From the NCBI GenBank assembly GCA_007124075.1, contig SLFV01000436.1, positions 1-13,449 of the forward strand: a DNA stretch of 13,449 nt, read 5' to 3'. The translations under genes were made by a program, and so were the position numbers. The DNA is from Roseimaritima sp. (GTDB lineage Bacteria; Planctomycetota; Planctomycetia; Pirellulales; Pirellulaceae). This document shows, piece after piece, positions 1 through 5,665 of this stretch (within the stretch, counting starts at the first letter, position 1; every line of letters begins with the position of its first letter). The notes below the pieces were generated by a model. The model did not search any database. It had not been told where the DNA came from and was given only the letters and a program-made list of their open reading frames with translations.

Positions 1-791
1 ACATTCGTTACGTTTGCAAATACCGTCCCAAGGCCACTAAGGATCGCGCCGTTACGCAGTGATATATCTCCACCCAGGATCGTACTTGGAGCATCGACTA
101 CCAATTCAACATTTGTCACAACCAGCATCTCGCTCACCGCAATCTCCCCGCCGTTGCGGGCGATCAACGCCGAGTAGCCGGTGGTGTTGTTGGGTCCGAA
201 CCTGGAACTGCGGTCGTGAAAACGCTCCAGGCTCGTCAGATCGACGCGGCTGTTTGTTCCATCGGCCGTGATCCGTACGGCTCGACCGTCTGCATTGCCT
301 TCATCGGGATCGGTGATCTCTTCAACGCCGCTGAGATCGATCATGCCCCCGGCCTGGGCGTCGATCACGAGATGCGCGTTTCGCCCCGTGGCCGCAACGA
401 GCAGTTGCAAATTTCCAAGGTCCAAAACACTGCCGGTTCCAGTCGCGCGCAACGTTACCGACCTGTCTGAACCTCGCCCGTGCGCGTATGTTGCGGCCGA
501 GGGTATCGACAGTCGTCCGCCGTTGCTGACGAAAATGTTGGTGCCGTCGAATGAAGTCAGCGAAGTGAATTGGTGTTCGCCGCCGGTGATGGTCAGCTGG
601 CCGTCGGTCAAGCCGACGATTTGACTGATTGGAAGCGTGCCGGTCCCGTCGAATGTGATTTCCACGCCGCTGAGCGACGTCAGCAGGGGCGCGGCAATCT
701 CCCCGCCTTCTCGGCACTGTGTCAATCGGTTGGTGGGTGGCACAATATGACTATTGAGTGGCACAATATGACTATTTGTGGGTGGCACCAT
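1..791 (-). CDS. Partial beta-solenoid repeat surface protein, 5'-truncated and running off the left edge
   Basis: On the minus strand one frame stays open from about 911 to base 1 with no stop. From about 719 leftwards it reads as a low-complexity, Gly/Thr/Asp/Leu-rich beta-solenoid, with motifs such as TFDGTGTLP, LTDGQLTITGG, GSVLDLGNL and GGMIDLSGVEEIT. The phrase R-(N/E)-GGEIA occurs twice, 185 codons apart, and both copies share the same 14 bases (139-152 and 694-707), so the repeat unit is about 185 residues. I infer a secreted or surface adhesin-like protein; the function is unknown. The phrase at the window edge (ILSGLGTVFANVTN) resembles the end of the repeat region in such proteins. 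Upstream of about 719 the sequence stops looking like the solenoid and enters a repeat module, so the natural 5' end is missing. An ATG at 789-791 with GGAG 11 bases upstream could still start translation; otherwise this is a pseudogene remnant. Confidence 0.6.
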   Translation of the reverse strand, partial: MVPPTNSHIVPLNSHIVPPTNRLTQCREGGEIAAPLLTSLSGVEITFDGTGTLPISQIVGLTDGQLTITGGEHQFTSLTSFDGTNIFVSNGGRLSIPSAATYAHGRGSDRSVTLRATGTGSVLDLGNLQLLVAATGRNAHLVIDAQAGGMIDLSGVEEITDPDEGNADGRAVRITADGTNSRVDLTSLERFHDRSSRFGPNNTTGYSALIARNGGEIAVSEMLVVTNVELVVDAPSTILGGDISLRNGAILSGLGTVFANVTN

Positions 792-802
792 CTGGCTATA
801 TT
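737..802 (+). repeat. Three direct copies of a GTGGCACAATATGACTATT-like motif
   Basis: Copies begin at 737, 758 and 782, so the spacing is 21 and then 24 bases. The first two are identical over 19 bases (GTGGCACAATATGACTATT). The third is degenerate (GTGGCACCATCTGGCTATA). With three copies, short variable gaps and one diverged copy this is not a CRISPR array. The pattern fits binding sites at the end of a transposable element or an iterated regulatory site. Confidence 0.7.
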
Positions 803-905
803 CTCCGAAACGTGGAAAGAAACCCACCACGCTAACAACCCCGGCACCACGGGGAGATAGAACGCATACTTCTTTGCAACCGCAGGGACAATAATCGCAA
901 CCCAA

Positions 906-963
906 CCCCAACTACCGCGTCGGAACCGCACTGCAGCAAGGCGAGTGCCGAACAGGATTGGGG
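906..963. repeat. Long imperfect inverted repeat at the 3' end of the PEP-CTERM gene
   Basis: Nested complementary segments are CCCCAA (906-911) with TTGGGG (958-963), TCGG (920-923) with CCGA (948-951), and GCACT (928-932) with AGTGC (944-948); the last two share one base, so they compete slightly. The structure spans the stop codon (912-914) and the last 16 or so codons of the PEP-CTERM gene. There is no T-run on either side, so it is not a standard intrinsic terminator. It may be the terminal hairpin of the adjacent repeat module. Confidence 0.4.
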
Positions 964-1709
964 CTGATCCATTTGCTCGTTCGTAACCAACGCATCGCGG
1001 GTGTACACACTAAAGACAGCAGGATCAAAGCCGATCCCGGTTCGGGCACCGCGGTCGAATGAAACGAAAAGTTATCAATCGCGACCCCTTGTCTCGCATC
1101 GCTCCCCGACCCGTTGTCTCCAAAAAAACGAATCACGATTTCCGAACCATTCCCGATCGAGAGGCCGGTGACGGTTTGCGAAAGGCTAACTGTTTCCCAC
1201 GGACCGTCATCCGGGTTAATCCCGGTCGAGTTCGTGTTTGCGGCGACATAGGCCAAATCATTCAGTGCCGCGAATGTTCCACCATCAATCGAATAGGAAA
1301 CTGCCCAGCCGTTATTCCGACCGTCAAGCGTCGAGCGCCAATGCTCCGCGTCGTAACTAACCGTAAACTGGGTGATCAGATTTCCGGTCGCGTTTTGAAA
1401 ACGGATGTCCGCGTTGATGGACCGGGTTTCAGAAGGCAAAAAACCAAGCGAACCATCAAACGTCGCCCCGCTACCGGTGTCCCCGAAAGAATACTTTCCT
1501 CCTGTGGTTGAACTGCCGGTCCCCGTCCCTCGCCATCCACTCGTATTGCTGACATCCGTCGTCACCCAATTCGCGGGGTCCGCATCTCCGTCGAATCCGG
1601 TAAAGTCATCAAAGTACGAGAAAGAAGGGGAGCCGATTATGACTGCGGCTTGGGCCCTGTCACCCGCGAGCCCAACAAGGAACAGCAGCAAAATCACTAA
1701 CGATCGCAT
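912..1709 (-). CDS. PEP-CTERM domain exported protein
   Basis: The 265-residue product starts with a clear signal peptide (MRSLVILLLFLVGLAGDRAQA, cleavage near residues 21-22). A beta-rich, Gly/Ser/Asn-rich body of about 195 residues follows, resembling LamG or jelly-roll type secreted domains. The C-terminal sorting signal starts at residue 221: VPEP, a hydrophobic segment, then a basic cluster (RWLRTSK). Proteins with this signal are processed by an exosortase and sent to the cell envelope or matrix. The ATG at 1709 is preceded by AAAGGG about 8 bases upstream, which supports the start. Oddly, 19 residues follow the basic cluster, although such proteins normally end within a few residues. 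This tail is encoded in the repeat module, so the natural stop may have been lost. The specific function is unknown. Confidence 0.82.
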   Translation of the reverse strand: MRSLVILLLFLVGLAGDRAQAAVIIGSPSFSYFDDFTGFDGDADPANWVTTDVSNTSGWRGTGTGSSTTGGKYSFGDTGSGATFDGSLGFLPSETRSINADIRFQNATGNLITQFTVSYDAEHWRSTLDGRNNGWAVSYSIDGGTFAALNDLAYVAANTNSTGINPDDGPWETVSLSQTVTGLSIGNGSEIVIRFFGDNGSGSDARQGVAIDNFSFHSTAVPEPGSALILLSLVCTPAMRWLRTSKWISPNPVRHSPCCSAVPTR

Positions 1710-2060
1710 GGCAGAGACCCTTTGCAGTTACAAGTTCATCACGTGCAATCGCGCGAGCAACGGATAGCAATATTTTGGGCTCGTGGCCCCCTTCAGGCTG
1801 GTCCTGCCACTCCTTCGGGACGATCCTGTTGCATCCCGCCGGACCAGGTCATGCTTTCGTCTGCCGCGCGTCTGAAGCATACCGACTCAGTTTCAAGATA
1901 TCTGCCGGTGCGGCAATAGTTAATATGGGGGTATTTCGGGTGTTTTTTTCTTCGTCTCGAGGCAACTTGAAGGCTGCACCGTTCGGTTGGATTGGCTAAG
2001 CATGATTGCGAGAGACCGAGAAAGGCAGAAGTCCGCTTGCACGGAGCGTTTCAAGGGCAG
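1710..2060. other. Gene-free stretch between hisA and the PEP-CTERM gene
   Basis: About 350 bases without a credible coding frame on either strand; the short plus-strand frames here have no ribosome-binding sites or recognisable composition. It should contain the 3' end of the hisA transcript and the promoter and leader of the PEP-CTERM gene. An AT-rich patch with a run of seven T (about 1942-1948, plus strand) and an imperfect hairpin GTGGC/GCCAC (1783-1787 with 1806-1810) are the only visible landmarks. No hisA terminator is obvious. Confidence 0.6.
1895..1923 (-). promoter_or_regulatory. Possible sigma70-type promoter for the PEP-CTERM gene
   Basis: On the minus strand TTAACT (1918-1923) and TATCTT (1895-1900) are separated by exactly 17 bases. 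Each matches 4 of 6 consensus positions. It points at the PEP-CTERM gene and would give a leader of about 180 bases. The match is modest and could be chance in an AT-richer patch. No sigma54-type site was found here, although some exosortase-linked genes use one. Confidence 0.27.
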
Positions 2061-2783
2061 CTAGCCTGCGACTTGTAGCACGTCGGCCAGCGAGACATGG
2101 CGTTCGTACAACGACCGTCCCATGATCGCTGCGGGCAGGCCAGCAACCTTGAGTTGCCGGACATCTTCCAGGCTGGTGACGCCACCACTGGCGACAATCG
2201 GGATATCGGTCGCGTTGGCCATTTCAACCAAGCCGACCAAATTGGGGCCTTGCATCATCCCGTCCTTGGCGATGTCCGTGTACACGATCGCAGCGATGTT
2301 TGCGGTTCGGGTCCGCAGGTCACGAGCCAACTGAACCGCCGGTGTCTGGCTGGTTTGCAGCCAACCGTCGGTCGCCACCAGTCCATCACGCGCATCGATC
2401 CCCGCGACCAATCGCTGGGGGTAGTGATCGCACATTCGAGCGAACCAATCGGGTTGCTTCAGTGCCGCACTGCCAACGATCAAACGAAATAAACCCAGTT
2501 CCAACAATGCATCAATTGCCGCTTGGTCACGGACACCACCGCCCAATTGGCAAGGCACGTTGACCGCTGCCAAAATTTTGGCGACCGCCTCCCGGTTGGC
2601 GGTGCTGTCCTCCCCCTTGGCTGCATCCAGGTCAACTAAATGCAGGCGGTCGGCCCCTTGGTTTACCCAATGTCTCGCCATCGCGGCGGGATCCTCACCG
2701 AAGACCGTCTCGCGTTGGTAGTCGCCTTGTTGCAGTCGTACGCAGCGACCATGTCGCAGATCAATCGCGGGCCAAATGTCCAC
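2061..2783 (-). CDS. hisA: HisA: ProFAR isomerase, histidine biosynthesis
   Basis: The 240-residue product is a (beta/alpha)8 barrel that isomerises ProFAR to PRFAR, the fourth step of histidine synthesis, in the cytoplasm. The N-terminal DIWPAIDLRHGRCVRL carries the catalytic Asp at residue 8, and the second acid/base Asp is residue 130 in AGIDARDG. Phosphate-binding glycines are at 81-83 (GGG) and 199-201 (ASGGV), and MGRSLYE near 221-227 is typical. The frame stays open 34 codons further upstream, but I chose the GTG at 2783. It places Asp8 where the family has it, gives the usual length, and has GAGGAAAG about 6 bases upstream. A terminator-like hairpin separates it from queF, so it is probably transcribed on its own. 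No other his genes are in the window. Confidence 0.95.
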   Translation of the reverse strand: MDIWPAIDLRHGRCVRLQQGDYQRETVFGEDPAAMARHWVNQGADRLHLVDLDAAKGEDSTANREAVAKILAAVNVPCQLGGGVRDQAAIDALLELGLFRLIVGSAALKQPDWFARMCDHYPQRLVAGIDARDGLVATDGWLQTSQTPAVQLARDLRTRTANIAAIVYTDIAKDGMMQGPNLVGLVEMANATDIPIVASGGVTSLEDVRQLKVAGLPAAIMGRSLYERHVSLADVLQVAG

Positions 2784-2844
2784 CAGGCTTTCCTCATTTT
2801 TTTCTTCGAAATCGTAATTGTGGGGACCGCTCAGCAATGAACGG

Positions 2845-2871
2845 AAAAAAAGAAAAAGTGTCCGGCACCTT
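2845..2871 (-). terminator. Hairpin plus T-run downstream of queF, overlapping a REP-like motif
   Basis: Read on the minus strand, AAGGTG (2866-2871) pairs with CACTTT (2855-2860), including one G-T pair, around a 5-base loop. TTTTTCTTTTTTT (2845-2857) overlaps the stem's last bases and continues beyond it. This looks like an intrinsic terminator about 85 bases after the queF stop. The core GTGCCGGACAC also resembles short palindromes scattered through many bacterial genomes, so it could be a solitary repeat that happens to end transcription. Confidence 0.5.
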
Positions 2872-2957
2872 CTGTTGCGAAACATCCTTCGGGCCGCTAC
2901 GCGTGAACTTTTAGGTACCGGAGACTTGTTTGCCTACCGATCCTTATGGTCGCATCG

Positions 2958-3320
2958 CTATGCGGGCTCGTCAGGATATCGGACCGTAATCACACTGCTG
3001 ATTCCACCCCGAGGCGTCCAGCGGCTTTCCAGGGTACACTGACGCGGACGAACGACCGCAACAAAATCATCCATGATCCGGTTGGTCACGCGTTCGTAAA
3101 AAATGCCTTCGTTGCGGTACCGCTGCAGGTACATTTTCAGACTTTTCAGTTCCACGCACTGCAAATCGGCGACGTAACGAAAAATCAGGGTGCCAAAGTC
3201 GGGCTGTCCCGTTTTAGGGCAAACCGAGGTAAACTCGGGGCAATGGATTTCGATCCAGTAGTCGCGTTCAGGACGCGGATTATCAAAGGTTTCTAACGTC
3301 TTGTGAAAGTCATCTGACAC
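2958..3320 (-). CDS. queF: QueF: NADPH-dependent 7-cyano-7-deazaguanine reductase
   Basis: The 120-residue product is the short, unimodal type of QueF, a tunnelling-fold enzyme that reduces the nitrile preQ0 to the amine preQ1 for queuosine synthesis in tRNA. The catalytic Cys34 lies in [13 protein letters not shown] and the proton-donor Asp41 follows. The QueF signature is present as ELKSLKMY at residues 57-64, and [13 protein letters not shown] (70-82) contributes to substrate binding. The start is a GTG at 3320 with GAGGAG 8 bases upstream, which is a strong site. This start codon is only one base from the divergent queE start at 3322, so both control regions would have to lie inside the partner gene. 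The queC and queD genes needed between QueE and QueF are not in the window. Confidence 0.95.
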   Translation of the reverse strand: MSDDFHKTLETFDNPRPERDYWIEIHCPEFTSVCPKTGQPDFGTLIFRYVADLQCVELKSLKMYLQRYRNEGIFYERVTNRIMDDFVAVVRPRQCTLESRWTPRGGISSVITVRYPDEPA

Positions 3321-3321
3321 G

Positions 3322-4131
3322 GTGAGTGCTCCTCAAAAAGATTTCAGAGTTTTGCATCCAGCGATCGCTTTGCCCAGGGGCAAGCCGGCAGCGGAGCGGA
3401 CGCTGTCGGTCGCGGAAGTTTTCAACAGCCGCCAAGGTGAAGGCAAATTAACGGGGGTGGCCAGTCATTTTATTCGGCTGTCAGGCTGCAACCTGCGCTG
3501 CTGGTTTTGTGACACCCCCTATGCATCTTGGCAACCCACGGGCCAGCCGGTTGCAATTTCGGATTTGATTTCTGGCGCCAGGGGATCGGGGCTGCAGCAC
3601 GTCGTCCTGACCGGTGGCGAGCCTCTGCTGTTTTCCGGCGTGGAAACGTTGGTCGCGGGTCTGCGGGCCGCCGGTTTGCACGTCACGATTGAAACCGCAG
3701 GCACGATCGCCTCCAGGGTCGGCGCGGACCTCATGTCAATCAGTCCCAAGCTTTCCCGTAGCGGCCCCCGTTGGGAAAAGATCCGCTCGCAACCGCACCT
3801 GCAGGAGATTTCGGCCGAGGATGCTCGGCGCTGGCACCGCTTGCATCAGCGTCGGCGTTGGGCACCGCAGGCGATTGGCAGTTTGATTCAGGCCGCCATC
3901 GATTATCAAGTAAAATTTGTGGTCGACGGTGCCGCCGACGCGGAGGAGGTCTTGGCAATGGTGCGGCAGTTATCGCTTCCCAAGCAGCATGTTTGGATCA
4001 TGCCTCAGGGGATCACTGCGAAACAGTTGGACCACCAACGGCAATGGCTGCAGCCATGGTCCGACCAGCAGGGATTCCAGTATTGTGACCGGTTGCAAAT
4101 TCATTGGTACGGCAATCGGCCTGGTACCTGA
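3322..4131 (+). CDS. queE: QueE: 7-carboxy-7-deazaguanine synthase (radical SAM)
   Basis: The 269-residue product is a radical SAM enzyme that converts 6-carboxy-tetrahydropterin to 7-carboxy-7-deazaguanine, the ring contraction leading to preQ0 and queuosine. The 4Fe-4S ligands are Cys56, Cys60 and Cys63 in CNLRCWFC (CX3CX2C). QGEG at 39-42, GGEP at 98-101, ET at 124-125, SPK at 141-143, MPQG at 227-230 and a C-terminal HWYGNRPGT complete the family pattern. The GTG at 3322 has only a weak AAAG upstream, and the first 27 residues are extra compared with typical QueE. A CTG at 3403, with GGAG 6 bases before it, would give a family-like N-terminus ([13 protein letters not shown]), so the true start is uncertain. 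It is followed after 45 bases by the Cys/His protein gene. Confidence 0.93.
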   Translation: MSAPQKDFRVLHPAIALPRGKPAAERTLSVAEVFNSRQGEGKLTGVASHFIRLSGCNLRCWFCDTPYASWQPTGQPVAISDLISGARGSGLQHVVLTGGEPLLFSGVETLVAGLRAAGLHVTIETAGTIASRVGADLMSISPKLSRSGPRWEKIRSQPHLQEISAEDARRWHRLHQRRRWAPQAIGSLIQAAIDYQVKFVVDGAADAEEVLAMVRQLSLPKQHVWIMPQGITAKQLDHQRQWLQPWSDQQGFQYCDRLQIHWYGNRPGT

Positions 4132-4176
4132 CCGCGACCCCAGGAATCTAGGTTCGGTTGTTGAGGTAAAAAAGTC

Positions 4177-4656
4177 ATGCCCCCATCTGAAAACAAACCA
4201 CAGCGACAGAACACCACCGGATCGGCAGGCGGTTCCGAGGTTGGGCAGGAGGTGTGGAGCGACGCCGAATTATTGGCGTTCTTCGAGGAGTCCCTACCCG
4301 CGGCGAAAATGGCCAAGCTTGAAAACGCTTGCCGCCACGACCAAGCGTTGCGACAACGATTGGCGCGGGTTCGCGGGCGGGAAGACGCGGGGCTGCATAC
4401 CGTGGGAGCCATTTGGCGTAGGAATCGGCTGAGCTGCCCCCCGCGTGGCGAATTAGGGCAGTACTTACTGAGAGTGCTGCCGGCTGAATATGCGGAGTAC
4501 ATCCGTTTTCACTTGGAAATCGTTGGCTGTCGGATTTGCCAAGCCAGTGTGCGGGACTTAGAGCTTCAGCGGGAGGCCGCGTCGACGGAACTGCAGCAGC
4601 GTCAGAGCCGGTTTTTTGAGTCCAGCGCGGGCTACCTAAGCAAGCGGCAGTCATAA
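4177..4656 (+). CDS. Small Cys/His-cluster protein, planctomycete-type, unknown function
   Basis: The 159-residue product has no signal peptide or membrane segment. Residues 27-66 (WSDAELLAFFEESLPAAKM and on) resemble the helical start of anti-sigma-like proteins. Residues 87-128 carry CPPRGELGQYLLRVL, then YIRFHLEIVGCRICQASVRDL, giving Cys87, His112, Cys118 and Cys121. This H-X5-C-X2-C arrangement resembles, but does not match, the H-X3-C-X2-C of zinc-binding anti-sigma factors. From memory the layout is common in planctomycetes, but I cannot assign a function. The ATG has GAGGT 9 bases upstream. The gene sits 45 bases after queE and ends 12 bases before the methyltransferase gene, suggesting one transcript. 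No sigma factor gene is next to it, which weakens an anti-sigma role. Confidence 0.82.
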   Translation: MPPSENKPQRQNTTGSAGGSEVGQEVWSDAELLAFFEESLPAAKMAKLENACRHDQALRQRLARVRGREDAGLHTVGAIWRRNRLSCPPRGELGQYLLRVLPAEYAEYIRFHLEIVGCRICQASVRDLELQREAASTELQQRQSRFFESSAGYLSKRQS

Positions 4657-4668
4657 GCGAGGCAGCCG

Positions 4669-5370
4669 ATGCATGATCACAAAGCCCTGTCGCTGAAGCT
4701 CCGTGCCAGTCGCCGCTTTGCCTGGCACTGGGCACCGGTCGTCGTCGCGGGGCAGTCGTGGAAGATAGCGACCGCTTCAGATCCGGATGGCATGTTGTTA
4801 GACGCCTGCCAGCGGCAGGATGCTGGCGAATCGGGCGTGATCGATCCCTTTTGGGCGGCGATTTGGCACGCCGCCGCCGGATTGGACCAGTACCTGCAAA
4901 GCTGTGACCTGGTTGGCCAGCAGGTACTGGAGTTAGGTTGCGGCACCGGGCGGGCGGGGCTGTCTGCGGCGCTGTCTGGGGCACAGGTTACGTTAACCGA
5001 TGGCGTCAGCGATCCGTTGCTGCTGGTGCAGCTTTCCGTTTGGCCGATACGCCAAAGCTGCACGGTGCGGCGACTGCGGTTTGGAAAAGACCGTCTGGGC
5101 GAGAGAAAATTCCCCTGGATCCTTGGCTCCGATATCACTTACCTCCGAAGTTTTTGGAAAGACCTGGAACATACGTTGCGACAGCACCTCGCCCCGGGGG
5201 GATGCGTTCTGTTGTCGGATCCCTTTCGATCAATCGCGCACGAATTTCGCGATTGGGTTCAGGCCCGCGGGTGGTGTTACCGCGAAGAAAAAGTGGTGAC
5301 TCCTGGTGATCAAAAGCGTCCGATTCGAATCATGAAACTCCAGTTGCACGAGCACCCGTCTTCTTGCTAA
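4669..5370 (+). CDS. Class I SAM methyltransferase, lysine-methyltransferase (family 16) type
   Basis: The 233-residue product has a Rossmann-fold methyltransferase core. PFWAAIWHAAAGL (60-72) precedes the SAM-binding motif VLELGCGTG (87-95), Asp111 ends the second strand, ILGSDITY (151-158) follows, and APGG lies at 175-178. The D-I-T-Y tetrapeptide at 155-158 matches the DXXY motif of methyltransferase family 16, which includes METTL21-type and ETF-beta lysine methyltransferases. I therefore infer a protein-lysine N-methyltransferase; the substrate is unknown and small-molecule targets are not excluded. The ATG is supported by GAGG 7 bases upstream. It follows the Cys/His gene by 12 bases and is probably translated from the same mRNA, which suggests related roles. 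An inverted repeat AAGCCC/GGGCTT (5380-5413) lies just downstream but lacks a T-run. Confidence 0.85.
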   Translation: MHDHKALSLKLRASRRFAWHWAPVVVAGQSWKIATASDPDGMLLDACQRQDAGESGVIDPFWAAIWHAAAGLDQYLQSCDLVGQQVLELGCGTGRAGLSAALSGAQVTLTDGVSDPLLLVQLSVWPIRQSCTVRRLRFGKDRLGERKFPWILGSDITYLRSFWKDLEHTLRQHLAPGGCVLLSDPFRSIAHEFRDWVQARGWCYREEKVVTPGDQKRPIRIMKLQLHEHPSSC

Positions 5371-5411
5371 AATGCCGCCAAGCCCGGTGACTGAGAAACC
5401 TGGCACAGGGC

Positions 5412-5440
5412 TTTGCAGCAAGTGGGATGGCTTCTATAAT
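5412..5440 (+). promoter_or_regulatory. Sigma70-type promoter for tRNA-Gly and probably tig
   Basis: TTTGCA (5412-5417) and a perfect TATAAT (5435-5440) are separated by 17 bases. Transcription would start near 5447, about 86 bases before the tRNA. No terminator is visible between the tRNA and tig, so the same promoter can drive both. Confidence 0.6.
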
Positions 5441-5532
5441 CCTCAACTTGCATTGTTTCTTTACCTTGCAAAGTGCGTAAAACAAAACCTTCCGCTAGCA
5501 ATGGCAAACCTGCGATTGCGGGCAGGATCAAA

Positions 5533-5605
5533 GCGGCTGTAGCTCAGTTGGTAGAGCACAACGTTGCCAACGTTGTTGTCGTGGGTTCGAATCCCATCAG
5601 CCGCT
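5533..5605 (+). tRNA. tRNA-Gly (anticodon GCC)
   Basis: A complete cloverleaf can be folded by eye. The acceptor stem is GCGGCTG (5533-5539) with CAGCCGC (5598-5604), and the discriminator base is T5605. The D arm is GCTC/GAGC. The anticodon stem CAACG/CGTTG encloses the loop TTGCCAA, with anticodon GCC at 5566-5568. The T arm is GTGGG/CCCAT around TTCGAAT. It decodes GGC and GGU glycine codons. The 3' CCA is not encoded and must be added after transcription. The tig start codon lies 60 bases downstream. Confidence 0.97.
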
Positions 5606-5665
5606 CTTGAAGGTTTGTTTGCATCTTTGTTTCTTTGCCCCCACAGCACAGGCGTATATCGTAGG

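Larger units (their letters stand above)
715..965. repeat. Compact non-coding repeat module (iterated repeats plus hairpins), possible mobile-element remnant
   Basis: This stretch of about 250 bases lies between the broken beta-solenoid frame and the PEP-CTERM gene. Reading left to right it holds three iterated copies of a 19-base motif (737-802), a 5-bp stem CGTGG/CCACG (811-815 with 827-831), a second 5-bp stem CCCCG/CGGGG with a 6-base loop (839-843 with 850-854), and a long imperfect inverted repeat (906-963). Its left edge coincides with the point where the solenoid coding sequence stops making sense, and its right end forms the last codons of the PEP-CTERM gene. Iterated ends are known from some insertion sequences such as the IS21 family, and clustered hairpins from REP-like elements. 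No transposase is seen. The identity as a mobile or amplified element is inferred. Confidence 0.45.

Noticed and set aside
737..802. CRISPR array
   Set aside because: Only three short copies with gaps of 2-5 bases, one copy degenerate, and no cas genes.
737..802. Sigma54 promoters, because TGGCAC recurs
   Set aside because: The downstream element TTGC at the required spacing is absent in all three copies; the nearest GC dinucleotide is at the wrong distance.
722..931. Minus-strand frame of 69 codons with a hydrophobic stretch (GWVAIIVPAVAKK and on)
   Set aside because: It begins at a GTG inside the PEP-CTERM gene end, has no good ribosome-binding site, and its last third is simply the iterated repeats translated. 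Treated as part of the repeat module.
885..970. Integron attC site in the long inverted repeat
   Set aside because: The inverted arms lack recognisable RYYYAAC/GTTRRRY core sites, and there is no integrase or cassette-like array.
1059..1767. Plus-strand frames opposite the PEP-CTERM gene
   Set aside because: The minus strand has a signal peptide, a sorting signal and a ribosome-binding site; the plus frames have basic, low-information sequence.
2784..2885. N-terminal extension of HisA by 34 residues
   Set aside because: It would run through the terminator-like hairpin, and it places the catalytic Asp away from position 8. The GTG at 2783 has a good ribosome-binding site.
4175..4984. Long minus-strand frame of 269 codons opposite the Cys/His and methyltransferase genes
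   Set aside because: Pro/Arg/Ser-rich composition with no domain, no ribosome-binding site, and opposite two genes with recognisable family motifs. A high-GC shadow.
5380..5413. Terminator after the methyltransferase gene (AAGCCC/GGGCTT inverted repeat)
   Set aside because: The stem is short, the interior is bulged, no T-run follows, and it overlaps the -35 box of the tRNA promoter. Not strong enough to list as a feature.
5564..5665. N-terminal extension of trigger factor into the tRNA gene
   Set aside because: The extension reads tRNA-Gly sequence as protein; the ATG at 5666 gives a family-like N-terminus.
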